DNA from: Chloroflexota bacterium
GTDB taxonomy: Bacteria > Chloroflexota > Dehalococcoidia > UBA1127 > JACQUN01
NCBI GenBank assembly: GCA_016210285.1
Contig: JACQUN010000035.1
Coordinates: 1 to 14,632 of the forward strand
Length of the DNA stretch: 14,632 nucleotides
Reading direction: 5' to 3'
The position numbers were made by a program, and so were the translations under genes. Below, in pieces: positions 1 through 7,532 of this stretch (position 1 is the stretch's first letter; every line of letters starts with the position of its first letter). Below the pieces are notes generated by a model. It saw only the letters and a list, made by a program, of their open reading frames with translations, was not told where the DNA came from and made no database searches.

Positions 1-1392
1 GACCTGGGGGATGGAGAGGGCGACACCTGCTGCGCCGTCGGTGTCCCTGGCGGTCTTCAGACTTGTGGCGGCTGCAGGGACAGCAACTAGCAGTTCAAAC
101 GCCCCAATATCGCAGGCTCCACCCTGGGGCCTCGGTACGCCCCGCTGGTCGGTGGTAAGTGCATTTCCAAGAGAGTCCTTGCATTGCGCCACTGGAACAT
201 GGTTGATTGCCGGGCTCCCAGGCAGCAGGGCGTGAGTGAACGTGGGGCCACCGTTGTTGGCCAGAGGACCCAGAAGAGGATCAATTCCAACGAGATTCCC
301 GGTTGCGTCGCCAGAGATGACGCACCCCGAGGTGACCTGGACCAGGTTGTAGCCCTGGGAGCTCGTGTTGCCGTAGCAGTCAGGGTTCTCCCCGCCAGTG
401 TCGACGTTCCCTGCGATTATCGTGTTCTTGGACTTGAAGACTCCGTTGAGATTCCACACTCCGCCGCCATTCCCGTCCCCATTGGAATCGCTATCCGCGA
501 CGTTGCTCACCATGGTCACGTTATCCAGAATGACGGTGGCACCGCCATCCATGGATATGCCACCGCCGTGGCGACGAGCGGAGTTCCCGCTGATGGTGCT
601 GTTGACGATGGTCAGATTCCCGCCTGTCGCGTGGATACCAGCGCCATCACCGAAATTGCCGCCAGCGACATTACCGCTGATCGTGCTGTTGGCGATGGTT
701 GCAGTACCGATGTTATTGCTAAAGCCACCGGCTCCGCACGAGGCTTCGGTATTTCCGGCCACGGTGCTATCGATAAGCCAAATAGTCCCCTGATTTGCAA
801 TGGCACCACCCCAGCAGCCATCTTGATTGTCCCTCACGACAACGGCGCTCATGGTCAGACTTCCTCTGTTACGCACTCCGCCAACGCTGCCGTTTCGGAT
901 TGTTAGCCCGGATATCGCCACGGTGATAGTTGGTGCGTTAATGGGTGCAAGAGGGTCCACATGAAACACGCGATCAAGGCCGCCACCGTCCACCGTCGTG
1001 AGTCCGGCGCCAACTCCGCTGATGGTTAAGTGATCGGTGATGTCCAGGTCGCCCGTTGCTCCAAAGTCCTCGAAGGACCCGCCAATGGAGAGGGTGTAGA
1101 TCCCAGCCGGCAGGTTAATCGTGTCCGCGCCAGCCAAAGCGTTCGCTTCCAAGATCGCCGCTCGCAGGGTGCATCTCCCAGCGAGGTCGGAGCAGGTGCC
1201 ATCGCCTGGGTTGGCGTCAACTGCATCCGCGGTAGAGTTTACGGTGAATATGCTTGGTTGTATCTGAGGGGCAATGGCCCTAACGCCTGATGAAAGCGGA
1301 CCTGTAGAGAGAACCAGTAGGGCGACGAGGACCAGCAGAGCTGGATACAACGAGGCTTGCTGAGTGATTCTCATGTGCCGGTTGGTACCCAT
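1..1392 (-). CDS. Secreted CSLREA / choice-of-anchor Q beta-helix protein (3' partial)
   Basis: Reading the minus strand from ATG at 1392 gives 464 codons without a stop up to the window edge, so the C-terminus is missing. GGGAGG lies just upstream of the ATG; a second in-frame ATG is at 1374. Residues 1-39 look like a signal peptide (basic start, then a Leu/Val-rich core, then GVRA). Residues about 50-95 match the CSLREA module: TADAVDANPGDGTC, then CTLRAAILEANA and GADTINLPAG. The middle carries beta-helix rungs such as TIANSTISGN and TIVNSTISGN. Near the end of the visible part LGPLANNGGPTFTHALLPGS, DQRG and CDIGAFE match the choice-of-anchor Q domain. The protein is probably exported and surface-linked, folding as a right-handed parallel beta-helix; ligand or function is unknown. 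It is transcribed away from the operon and may be unrelated to it. Confidence 0.88.
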   Translation of the reverse strand, partial: MGTNRHMRITQQASLYPALLVLVALLVLSTGPLSSGVRAIAPQIQPSIFTVNSTADAVDANPGDGTCSDLAGRCTLRAAILEANALAGADTINLPAGIYTLSIGGSFEDFGATGDLDITDHLTISGVGAGLTTVDGGGLDRVFHVDPLAPINAPTITVAISGLTIRNGSVGGVRNRGSLTMSAVVVRDNQDGCWGGAIANQGTIWLIDSTVAGNTEASCGAGGFSNNIGTATIANSTISGNVAGGNFGDGAGIHATGGNLTIVNSTISGNSARRHGGGISMDGGATVILDNVTMVSNVADSDSNGDGNGGGVWNLNGVFKSKNTIIAGNVDTGGENPDCYGNTSSQGYNLVQVTSGCVISGDATGNLVGIDPLLGPLANNGGPTFTHALLPGSPAINHVPVAQCKDSLGNALTTDQRGVPRPQGGACDIGAFELLVAVPAAATSLKTARDTDGAAGVALSIPQV

Positions 1393-1449
1393 ATTCACGT
1401 CCCTCCCTCGGGCTGTGACCGCCAGGATCTGCCAACGCCAATCTACCCT

Positions 1450-1478
1450 ATTGTTGGTGGCTGCACTTGTATGGGCAA
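1450..1478 (-). promoter_or_regulatory. Candidate sigma70-type promoter for the beta-helix gene
   Basis: On the minus strand TTGCCC (1478-1473) and AACAAT (1455-1450) are separated by exactly 17 bases, each matching four of six consensus positions. Transcription would start near 1443, giving a leader of about 50 bases before the ATG at 1392. This rests on motif matching by eye only. Confidence 0.3.
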
Positions 1479-1597
1479 TTGCGACCCGGTTGCATTCTAG
1501 TTGCGTCTGTCGTACGTATGCTCGGGAACTGTGGGCTAATCTCGAAGGCTTTGCCCCAATCCCTGCCATAAGAGGAGATGGCAACAAGTCCAGGGTG

Positions 1598-1606
1598 TGC
1601 TAAACT
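1598..1606 (+). promoter_or_regulatory. Candidate extended -10 promoter for the operon
   Basis: TGC followed by TAAACT forms an extended -10 element (TGn plus four of six -10 positions); there is no convincing -35 box at the right distance. Transcription from here would start near 1613, which fits the translation start chosen at 1689 and would exclude the more upstream ATG at 1578. The rest of the divergent gap 1393-1688 shows no gene I can support. Confidence 0.25.
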
Positions 1607-1688
1607 GTGCTCCAAGCTCATGGCGTGGGAGAGGGACAACACCTCTTGGCTGACCCATGGTGCCCCAAGGCGGCGGCTGAGGGTTGTC

Positions 1689-2372
1689 ATGTCGATTGTG
1701 ACCAGATGTTACCTCGATGTCCTGGATAGCCTTGGGACTGCCGTGCAGGAGGTCTTTGTATCGGGGCCGTCAAGGATCGGCCGCACCGCTCCCGAATCCG
1801 AAGTGGACATCACCATTCCCTCTGAGTGCCGGTCGGCCAGCCGTCTCCACGCAGTTATCGAGCCTCACGAGGGGCACGTGCGGCTGACGGACCAGAGCCG
1901 TTTCGGGACCATTGTCAACGGGACAGTTGTCCTGCACGACTCCGTGGTATTGCGCCACGGGGACGAGCTTGTCTTCGGCCTTCCCCACGATGGCTGGCGG
2001 GTCAGGCTACGCATCGCTGGAGCCTCTGGGGATACCACTGCCCCTGCTGACCCCCTGGAGTCCCTGGTGGTGTCGGAGACTCCCCGGCAGGTGAGGATCG
2101 GGCGGCTTGTCGTTGAGGAGCAGCTAGGCGCCCGACCCTTCCGGCTCCTCAAGTTCCTCGCGGACCATAAGGGCGCGTGGTACGGGATATCGTCGCTGGT
2201 GGACATCCTGTGGCCCGACCCCGAAACGGCGCCCTACCAGGCCCACCAGGCCCTGTCCCACTACAAGAAATCCGTCAACGACGTTCTGCGACCACACCTT
2301 CATGGCCAGGACGCCATCGAGTCCTGGCCTCACCGAGGCTACCGCATGCGCCAACGACTGGAGGGCGAGTAG
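1689..2372 (+). CDS. FHA domain plus OmpR-type winged-helix regulator
   Basis: The 227-residue protein has two domains. Residues about 5-115 are a forkhead-associated (FHA) domain, which binds phosphothreonine: GPSRIGR (26-32), SRLH (51-54) and NG (77-78) are its conserved binding-loop residues. Residues about 134-222 match the OmpR/PhoB winged-helix DNA-binding fold: an RPFRLLKFLADH helix, a LVDILWP segment, and HRGYRMR as the wing. No receiver or membrane segment is seen. The frame is open further upstream with ATGs at 1578 and 1620, but GAGGG five bases before 1689 is the better ribosome site; the purine run at 1572-1577 touches its ATG. It lies 23 bases before the kinase gene, so I infer that it reads the kinase's phosphorylation and acts on transcription, perhaps of this operon. 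Confidence 0.86.
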   Translation: MSIVTRCYLDVLDSLGTAVQEVFVSGPSRIGRTAPESEVDITIPSECRSASRLHAVIEPHEGHVRLTDQSRFGTIVNGTVVLHDSVVLRHGDELVFGLPHDGWRVRLRIAGASGDTTAPADPLESLVVSETPRQVRIGRLVVEEQLGARPFRLLKFLADHKGAWYGISSLVDILWPDPETAPYQAHQALSHYKKSVNDVLRPHLHGQDAIESWPHRGYRMRQRLEGE

Positions 2373-2395
2373 CGCCCTGTCCCTGGGGACGGGTT

Positions 2396-4516
2396 ATGGA
2401 TACTGCTTCCCACCCCTGGTTTGACCCCAACACGCTGGTGGGGGAAACCCTCCAGGGGTACTCGCTTGAGGCGCTCCTAGGCACTGGCGGCTTTGGCGCG
2501 GTTTACCGGACCAGGAACCCTCAGGGTGAGCCCCGGGCCATAAAGGTGCTGTACCCGCCCCGCTCTCTGGCCACGGATGACGTCCGCGTTTGGGACACCC
2601 GCCTGACCCACTTCCAGCGCGAGGTGCTCAACGCCAGAGGCTTCACTCATCCGAACATCATTCGCGTCTACGATAGCGGGCAGGGCCGCCGGCATTTTAC
2701 CGTTGCGGGCTCGGGCCTCCTACCGGCAGATGACCGCAGTGGCCAGTATCCTCTGGCCTATTATGTCGCCGAGCTCATCCCTGATGGGGTGGACCGGCAC
2801 CTGCGGGAGGGTCGGCTGTTCTCACCCCAGGAGGCCGTCCGCATCGCCCTCCAGGTGTGCGATGCCTTGATAGCCCTCCACAGCGCCAAACCTCAGATCG
2901 TGCATCGCGACCTGAACCCGGGCAACATCCGACTGGCCGATGGTGGCAGGGTGGTGCTGACCGACTTCGGCGTGGCCCGCATAGAAGGGGTCCCCGGCAC
3001 GTATGTCACCTCCGAGGGCCCTCTCATACACAGGGGCGTGGGCGCTCCCGAGCAGTTCCGGTCTGACGAGCTGGACCAGCGCACTGATATCTACCAGTGC
3101 GGCGCCCTGCTGCTGGTGATGCTTACGGGGAAGTATCCCCACGAAGGGGAGCCGCGCGTCCTCTTGGCCCAGAAGGCTGTTCCGAACAGCCTCTCCCAGG
3201 CCATCCTCCGCTGCCTGGAACACGAAAGGGCCAACCGCTTCCCGGACGCGGCTGCCCTGAAGGTAGCCCTCTCCAGCTCCCCACCTCCAACCCCTTCAGC
3301 CCGCTGGGCTGTGTCGGCCTGGCAGCGCCAGGTGGAGACGCCATACTGGCCCACGCTCACCACGCCATTGGTTGAAGGGAACGGCTGTTATCTCTGGGAT
3401 AGCCAGACCGTCTACCGGCTGAATCCAGAGACCGGCACCACCATCTGGGCGTGGAGAGCTTCTGGCCTGATCCGCGAGGGCTTCCAGGGAGCTGCAGTGC
3501 AGCTCAGCGGCGAGGGGTTGTACGTTCGCCACGGCACCTTGCTCTCCTGCCTGGACCCTCGAGGGATTGAGCGGTGGCGGGCCCGAGTGAGGAGCGCCAC
3601 CGCTGGGGCCTTTGTGGCCGCTGGCGACGCGGTGATTGTGGACTCGTACGCACACAGCGGCGGAGCGCCTCTGGGCCTGTCTGCCCTGGCCGCGAGTACA
3701 GGGGGCCTCATCTGGGACCTGCCGTTGGACGAGTACCATGTTCTGCACCTGGCGGCCGCCCAGAGTGCCCTGGTGCTGGTGGAGAGCATGGGCCTTGCCG
3801 CCTCGGGAGGGATGAGGGTGCGCACTCTGGATGTTTCGTCTGGCGAGGTAAGGGGTGTGTTCGCCCTGGCGGAGCACTTGCGCGAGCTGGAGGCCCACCT
3901 GGGGCCTGCTCCACTCCTGCGGGCGCTCCAGCCCGTCGTGATGCAAGAGGGTGCCATCGTTGTTGGGATCACCCCCCTATCTTATCCGAGACCCTATCTG
4001 GCGTGCCTCGATGCCGGGTTGAAGGTGCGCTGGACCCACTACCTGGACCTGGCTCCGGCTTCGTCCAATGGTGAGGTCTCGCTGGCAGGGTCGCAGGACC
4101 ACCTGGTGGCCTCGGTGGTCACACGAGATGCCGAGGGTAGAACCACCGCCGGATGGCTCGCAGGCCTTGACCTCCAGTCCGGTGAGCGCGTGTGGCAGCG
4201 CGAAGGCACACCGGGGGCCGTCCTCTCCCGCCTGACGTCGGGAGGCCAAGAGCCCCTGGTGTTTGGCATCGTTCAAGAACCTGGAAGGAGCGGCAGAGGC
4301 CGCGGCCACTGGCGCCTTGCAACGCTGGATCCCGCCACAGGCCAAGAGCTGTGGCGAGGGCAGGAGCGGGATGCTCCGGGCGGCTCCCTGCCCCTGGGCC
4401 CCGTAGTGACTCCCACGCGAGTGTACGTCCAAGTGCCAACCAGGCCACCGGCGCCCAGGCGCAGAGGCGCGGTCGAGACGGGGCCTGGCGCCATCGAAAC
4501 CTTTCAGCGACGGTGA
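2396..4516 (+). CDS. Ser/Thr protein kinase fused to a PQQ-type beta-propeller
   Basis: The 706-residue protein starts with a Hanks-type kinase domain (about 22-290): glycine loop GTGGFGAVY (29-37), ATP lysine K50 in AIKVL, helix-C glutamate E76, catalytic loop HRDLNPGN (170-177) with D172, DFG at 190-192, and APE at 217-219. The usual lysine two residues after the catalytic aspartate is asparagine (N174). From about residue 310 to the end come at least six beta-propeller blades of the PQQ/BamB kind, each with a pattern like LNPETGTTIW, LDPRGIERW, LDLQSGERVW or LDPATGQELW. No transmembrane helix joins the two parts, so the propeller should be cytoplasmic, perhaps a partner-binding or sensing platform. 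ATG 2396 is chosen because the longer in-frame reading to 2177 runs through the FHA gene and precedes no domain. Substrates are unknown; the FHA protein and membrane partners in the operon are obvious candidates. Confidence 0.9.
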   Translation: MDTASHPWFDPNTLVGETLQGYSLEALLGTGGFGAVYRTRNPQGEPRAIKVLYPPRSLATDDVRVWDTRLTHFQREVLNARGFTHPNIIRVYDSGQGRRHFTVAGSGLLPADDRSGQYPLAYYVAELIPDGVDRHLREGRLFSPQEAVRIALQVCDALIALHSAKPQIVHRDLNPGNIRLADGGRVVLTDFGVARIEGVPGTYVTSEGPLIHRGVGAPEQFRSDELDQRTDIYQCGALLLVMLTGKYPHEGEPRVLLAQKAVPNSLSQAILRCLEHERANRFPDAAALKVALSSSPPPTPSARWAVSAWQRQVETPYWPTLTTPLVEGNGCYLWDSQTVYRLNPETGTTIWAWRASGLIREGFQGAAVQLSGEGLYVRHGTLLSCLDPRGIERWRARVRSATAGAFVAAGDAVIVDSYAHSGGAPLGLSALAASTGGLIWDLPLDEYHVLHLAAAQSALVLVESMGLAASGGMRVRTLDVSSGEVRGVFALAEHLRELEAHLGPAPLLRALQPVVMQEGAIVVGITPLSYPRPYLACLDAGLKVRWTHYLDLAPASSNGEVSLAGSQDHLVASVVTRDAEGRTTAGWLAGLDLQSGERVWQREGTPGAVLSRLTSGGQEPLVFGIVQEPGRSGRGRGHWRLATLDPATGQELWRGQERDAPGGSLPLGPVVTPTRVYVQVPTRPPAPRRRGAVETGPGAIETFQRR

Positions 4517-4630
4517 AGGGGGTCCCGCAAGCCAAGCGCAACCAACCTGCAAGCCATTCTGCACTCCGGCCACCTTCTCAGGCTCTAAGCTGCTTGAGGA
4601 AGGACAGGATACCCGGATCGGAGGTGCAGC

Positions 4631-5218
4631 ATGGCGACCGTGGTGTGCAGCGGCTGTGAGGTGATCGTAGATTCAAGGAGTATCGCATGTTCGCGATGCC
4701 AGACGCCCGTCGGGTACCTGGGAGGCACGCCGGTCACCACGAGCCGGTGGCCGCATCGGCAAGAGGCGCTGGGGGCACCGGCGGCAGTCGCCAGGCCAGC
4801 GACGCCGCCGGTCTTCGAGGGGGAGCGGGCAACGCGGGAACGAGAGCGGCGGGTGGCGCGGGCCAAGGTCTTGCTGGCGGAAGGGAAGCCTGCCGGCGAT
4901 GTCATCATGCTGCTGCTTCGGGAGGAACCCGTGGCTCCCGCGGAGGCCCAGGCCCTGGTACAAGAGGCGGCGGGGAGGCCCTTGCCCGAGCTGCCGCAGG
5001 ACAAGCTCCCCGAGGTGTTGCAAGAGGGGCTGGACGAGGAGGAGACAAGCCCAGGGAAGGATTTGCTCTGGGGGCTGATCTGGCTCCTGGGAGGCGGCGC
5101 CGTCACCCTTGCGACCTACGCGGCGGCCGCTCCAGGGGAGACGTATTTCATCTTCTACGGCGCCATGCTCTACGGGGCATTCCGCCTGCTCAAGGGCATG
5201 GCGAAGGGCGTGGTGTAA
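4631..5218 (+). CDS. Zinc-ribbon protein with helical hairpin and two C-terminal membrane helices
   Basis: The 195-residue protein opens with a zinc ribbon: C6-x2-C9 and C20-x2-C23, followed by QTPVGYLGGTP. Residues about 75-118 are charged and helical, with a LLAEG-DVIMLLL-EEPVAPAEAQALV pattern like the short two-helix motifs often found beside zinc ribbons. Two hydrophobic stretches follow at about 143-166 and 172-190, so the protein is probably membrane anchored with the ribbon in the cytoplasm. GGAGGT five bases before the ATG fixes the start. The ribbon and the residues right after it closely match the N-terminus of the gene at 12078, showing a shared module on different bodies. No family beyond this is recognised; a scaffold or adaptor role is inferred from context. 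Confidence 0.83.
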   Translation: MATVVCSGCEVIVDSRSIACSRCQTPVGYLGGTPVTTSRWPHRQEALGAPAAVARPATPPVFEGERATRERERRVARAKVLLAEGKPAGDVIMLLLREEPVAPAEAQALVQEAAGRPLPELPQDKLPEVLQEGLDEEETSPGKDLLWGLIWLLGGGAVTLATYAAAAPGETYFIFYGAMLYGAFRLLKGMAKGVV

Positions 5219-5255
5219 GGGCCGCCTTGCTGGCGGACGAGCGCGCACATGGTGA

Positions 5256-5329
5256 GGAGGCCCCATGAACAAGAACGTCCTCTGGCTGGGGGCTGCGGTG
5301 GCGGTGCTGGTGGGCATGTTGGTGTGGAG
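5256..5329 (+). repeat. Duplicated 5' module, copy A (RBS plus signal-anchor codons)
   Basis: This 74-base stretch, running from the ribosome binding site GGAGGCCCC through the membrane anchor codons, matches 7459-7532 at 67 of 74 positions by my count. The two genes diverge sharply after it. Confidence 0.8.
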
Positions 5330-7076
5330 GGACCCCTTCGACTGGTTTCCTTGGCCAGAGGGTACTTGCATTGCTGAACCTTGTCAACCTACCTCTCCAG
5401 CCACTGCTGCACGCACTGATGGGCGGCCCATCAACATCAGCATCGCCAGCTCCATCACTAAGCGGGAGTGGCTGGACGCCGCCATCCCCGCCTTCAATGA
5501 GGCCTCCAAGTCCGATAGCAGCCTCCAGGTCAACGGGAAGCCCATTGTGGTCACGGAGGTCAAGGAGGAGGATGCCCTGGCGCCCGGGACCTTCAAGCCC
5601 TACCGGTCCCCCACCCAGGCCAGAGACACCCGGGACGGCAAGATCATGCCCACGATCCTCTCGCCGGCCGACGAGGCCTGGGTGCTCTGGCTGAACCGTG
5701 AGTGGAGGGCCACCCACGGGGGACAGGAGATCGTTACAGCCAAGGCGCAGAGCGTGGCCCAGACCCCGATTGTCATCGCCATGTGGCGCTCCCGCGCTCA
5801 GGCCTTGGGATGCTGGCCCAGTCCCACGCCGGAATGCACCTGGGCTCGGTTCCGCACCCTCGCCGCCAGGGCCGAGGGTTGGGGGCTCTTTGGGCATCCA
5901 GAATGGGGCCAGTTCAAGTTCGGCTACGCCTACGTCGGCGAGTCCGACGTAGGCACCCAGACGGCAGTGATGGTCTGCATGATGGGGCTCCACAAGACCA
6001 CGGGGCTGACGGTCGCAGACATTGACGGCAACAACGGCTGTGGCCAGGCCATTGTGGACGTGGAGAAGGCCAAGGTCCGCAGCGGGACCAGTAGCCCTTG
6101 GCTCCTGGATGGTATGGTGCAGAGCGGGCTGGACGCGGTGACCACCTACGAGAAGGAGGTCGTCGCCTATAACATCAAGAACCGCCAGACCCTGCGGGAG
6201 CCCCTGGTGGCGGTGTACCCCCAGGACGGCACCGTGGTGGCGGGGCACCCCTTTGCCATCCTGGACAGGGCGCCCTGGGTCACTGCCGACCAGGTCGAAG
6301 CCGCCAAGGTGTTCCAGGCCTTCCTCCTCTCCAGTGAGTGGCAGCGCAGGCTTTTGGAGACGGGAATGCGGCCCGCCGACCCCGGTGTGAAGCTGGGCTC
6401 GCCCATTGAGCTGGGCAACGGCGCCAACCCGGATGGAAACCTGGTGCGGCTGGAAGTGCCCGAAACCCTGGTGCTGAACCGCATCATCGAGGTCTGGCAA
6501 CAGGTGAAAAAGCCGGCCGTCATCGCCCTGGTGTTCGACAAATCGGGGAGCATGAACGGCGAGAAGATCACGGCCGCCAGCAAGGGCGCCATCGCATTCG
6601 TCAACGCGATGTACGGCAAGGATTGGCTCCTGTGGATGCCTTTTGACGACCAGGTGTTTGTTGGGGTGCAGGGGCCGAAAGCCGAGTCTGGGGAGCGGCT
6701 CGTGGGGGATATCGCCGCGACACCCGCCAGCGGGGGAACGGCTCTCTACGATGCGGTGGGCCAAGCCTTCACTATGCTGTCTGACATGCGATCCCAGCGG
6801 GGCAAAGATCCTGCTCGCTACGGGATCGTGGTCCTGTCTGACGGCAGGGACACCAACAGCACCTCCTATACTTTGTCGGTGCTGGAGGCGCGCCTCAGGC
6901 CCTTGGAGCAAGACCCTTCGGGCATCCAAATCCATACCGTCGGCATCGGCGGAGATGTAGACGATACCATCCTGGCCAAGATCGCCGCCGCAGCCCATGG
7001 GAAGTACTGGAAGGCCAAGACGACCTCTGTCCGGGAGATGGAGCTCATCTACCAAGAGATCGTCAAGTACTGGTAG
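5265..7076 (+). CDS. Membrane-anchored solute-binding and vWA domain protein (copy 1)
   Basis: The 603-residue protein has an N-terminal membrane segment (about 5-21) without a lipobox, then a type-2 periplasmic solute-binding fold (about 55-385). Typical features include INISIASS at the start, HPEWGQFKFGYAYVGESDVG at the hinge region, VAVYPQDGTV and, near its end, a QVEAAKVFQAFLL/ETGMRPAD helix. A vWA domain occupies about 418-603 with a complete metal site: D425, S427 and S429 in DKSGS, T492 in SGGTAL, and D526 in LSDG. The domain order matches the solute-binding and VWA protein family seen in Chloroflexota and Actinobacteria. GAGGAGG four bases before the ATG fixes the start. No ABC permease or ATPase is nearby, so transport is unlikely; ligand sensing or metal-dependent assembly outside the membrane is inferred. 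The ligand is unknown. Confidence 0.88.
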   Translation: MNKNVLWLGAAVAVLVGMLVWRDPFDWFPWPEGTCIAEPCQPTSPATAARTDGRPINISIASSITKREWLDAAIPAFNEASKSDSSLQVNGKPIVVTEVKEEDALAPGTFKPYRSPTQARDTRDGKIMPTILSPADEAWVLWLNREWRATHGGQEIVTAKAQSVAQTPIVIAMWRSRAQALGCWPSPTPECTWARFRTLAARAEGWGLFGHPEWGQFKFGYAYVGESDVGTQTAVMVCMMGLHKTTGLTVADIDGNNGCGQAIVDVEKAKVRSGTSSPWLLDGMVQSGLDAVTTYEKEVVAYNIKNRQTLREPLVAVYPQDGTVVAGHPFAILDRAPWVTADQVEAAKVFQAFLLSSEWQRRLLETGMRPADPGVKLGSPIELGNGANPDGNLVRLEVPETLVLNRIIEVWQQVKKPAVIALVFDKSGSMNGEKITAASKGAIAFVNAMYGKDWLLWMPFDDQVFVGVQGPKAESGERLVGDIAATPASGGTALYDAVGQAFTMLSDMRSQRGKDPARYGIVVLSDGRDTNSTSYTLSVLEARLRPLEQDPSGIQIHTVGIGGDVDDTILAKIAAAAHGKYWKAKTTSVREMELIYQEIVKYW

Positions 7077-7108
7077 CAGACGGTGCATCTGGCGGAGAGG
7101 AGGCAGGC

Positions 7109-7471
7109 ATGCCGCCACCCGACTGCCCAAAGTGTGGCTACGGGGTAGTGAACTGGACAGATGTCTACTGTGCCCGGTGCGGTGAGCGCTTGCCTGGCCT
7201 GCCTGAAGGGCTGCGGCAAAGCAAGCAGACGGCGTGGAATTTAGGAATTCTCCTGATGTTTTTTTTGGCCCTGCCCATGCTGGGCGCCGGCATTGCCCTG
7301 TGGTTCATGGGCCCGGCCTGGTTCCACTATCGGGAGAACACTCTGGTCCGAGCCATCAGCATTGGCCTCATAGTGGGAGCCCCTATTCTTTTCTTCGCCG
7401 CGTTATTCTTCGACACCCTCGCCGGACATATTCGCTGGTCGGGGGGAAGGCCAAATAAGGAGGCCCCATGA
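7109..7471 (+). CDS. Small zinc-ribbon protein with two membrane helices
   Basis: The 120-residue protein has a zinc ribbon at the N-terminus (C6-x2-C9 and C21-x2-C24, ending GERLPGLPEG). Two hydrophobic segments follow at about 43-65 and 82-101, and a short polar tail ends the protein. The start is set by AGGAGG five bases before the ATG. Its stop overlaps the next start in an ATGA, so it is translationally coupled to the second solute-binding/vWA gene. The layout (ribbon gene directly before a solute-binding/vWA gene) repeats that of 4631-7076, though this ribbon is not close in sequence to that one. A run of eight T bases at 7259-7266 lies within the first membrane helix. Function is unknown; it may be a dedicated partner or chaperone of the vWA protein. 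Confidence 0.8.
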   Translation: MPPPDCPKCGYGVVNWTDVYCARCGERLPGLPEGLRQSKQTAWNLGILLMFFLALPMLGAGIALWFMGPAWFHYRENTLVRAISIGLIVGAPILFFAALFFDTLAGHIRWSGGRPNKEAP

Positions 7472-7532
7472 GCAAGAACGCCTTCTGGTTGGGGGCTGCG
7501 GTGGTGGTGCTGGCGGGCATGGTGGTGTGGAG
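7459..7532 (+). repeat. Duplicated 5' module, copy B (RBS plus signal-anchor codons)
   Basis: Partner of 5256-5329: it includes the ribosome binding site and the first 21 or so codons (SKNAFWLGAAVVVLAGMVVW against NKNVLWLGAAVAVLVGMLVW). Confidence 0.8.

Noticed and set aside
184..906. 240-codon plus-strand frame near the left edge
   Set aside because: The opposite strand encodes a clear CSLREA/beta-helix protein with signal peptide and ribosome site across the same bases.
2177..2395. N-terminal extension of the kinase by 73 residues
   Set aside because: It would overlap the end of the FHA gene, is Pro/Arg-rich shadow sequence, and the kinase domain is complete from the ATG at 2396.
4573..4603. 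Imperfect inverted repeat CCTTCTCA / TGAGGAAGG in the gap after the kinase gene
   Set aside because: The stem needs a bulged base, the loop is long, and no T run follows; too weak to call a terminator.
5222..5236. Short hairpin CCGCC-TTGCT-GGCGG between two genes
   Set aside because: Five-base GC stems arise often by chance in DNA of this GC content, and there is no T run.
5190..7130. 646-codon minus-strand open frame
   Set aside because: It is antisense to the solute-binding/vWA gene, whose domains and metal-site residues are unmistakable; the reverse frame shows no domain and only reflects high GC.
7259..7266. Run of eight T bases inside a coding region, a possible slippage site
   Set aside because: It encodes Phe-Phe-Leu in a membrane helix and the frame is intact on both sides; nothing shows phase variation or programmed slippage.
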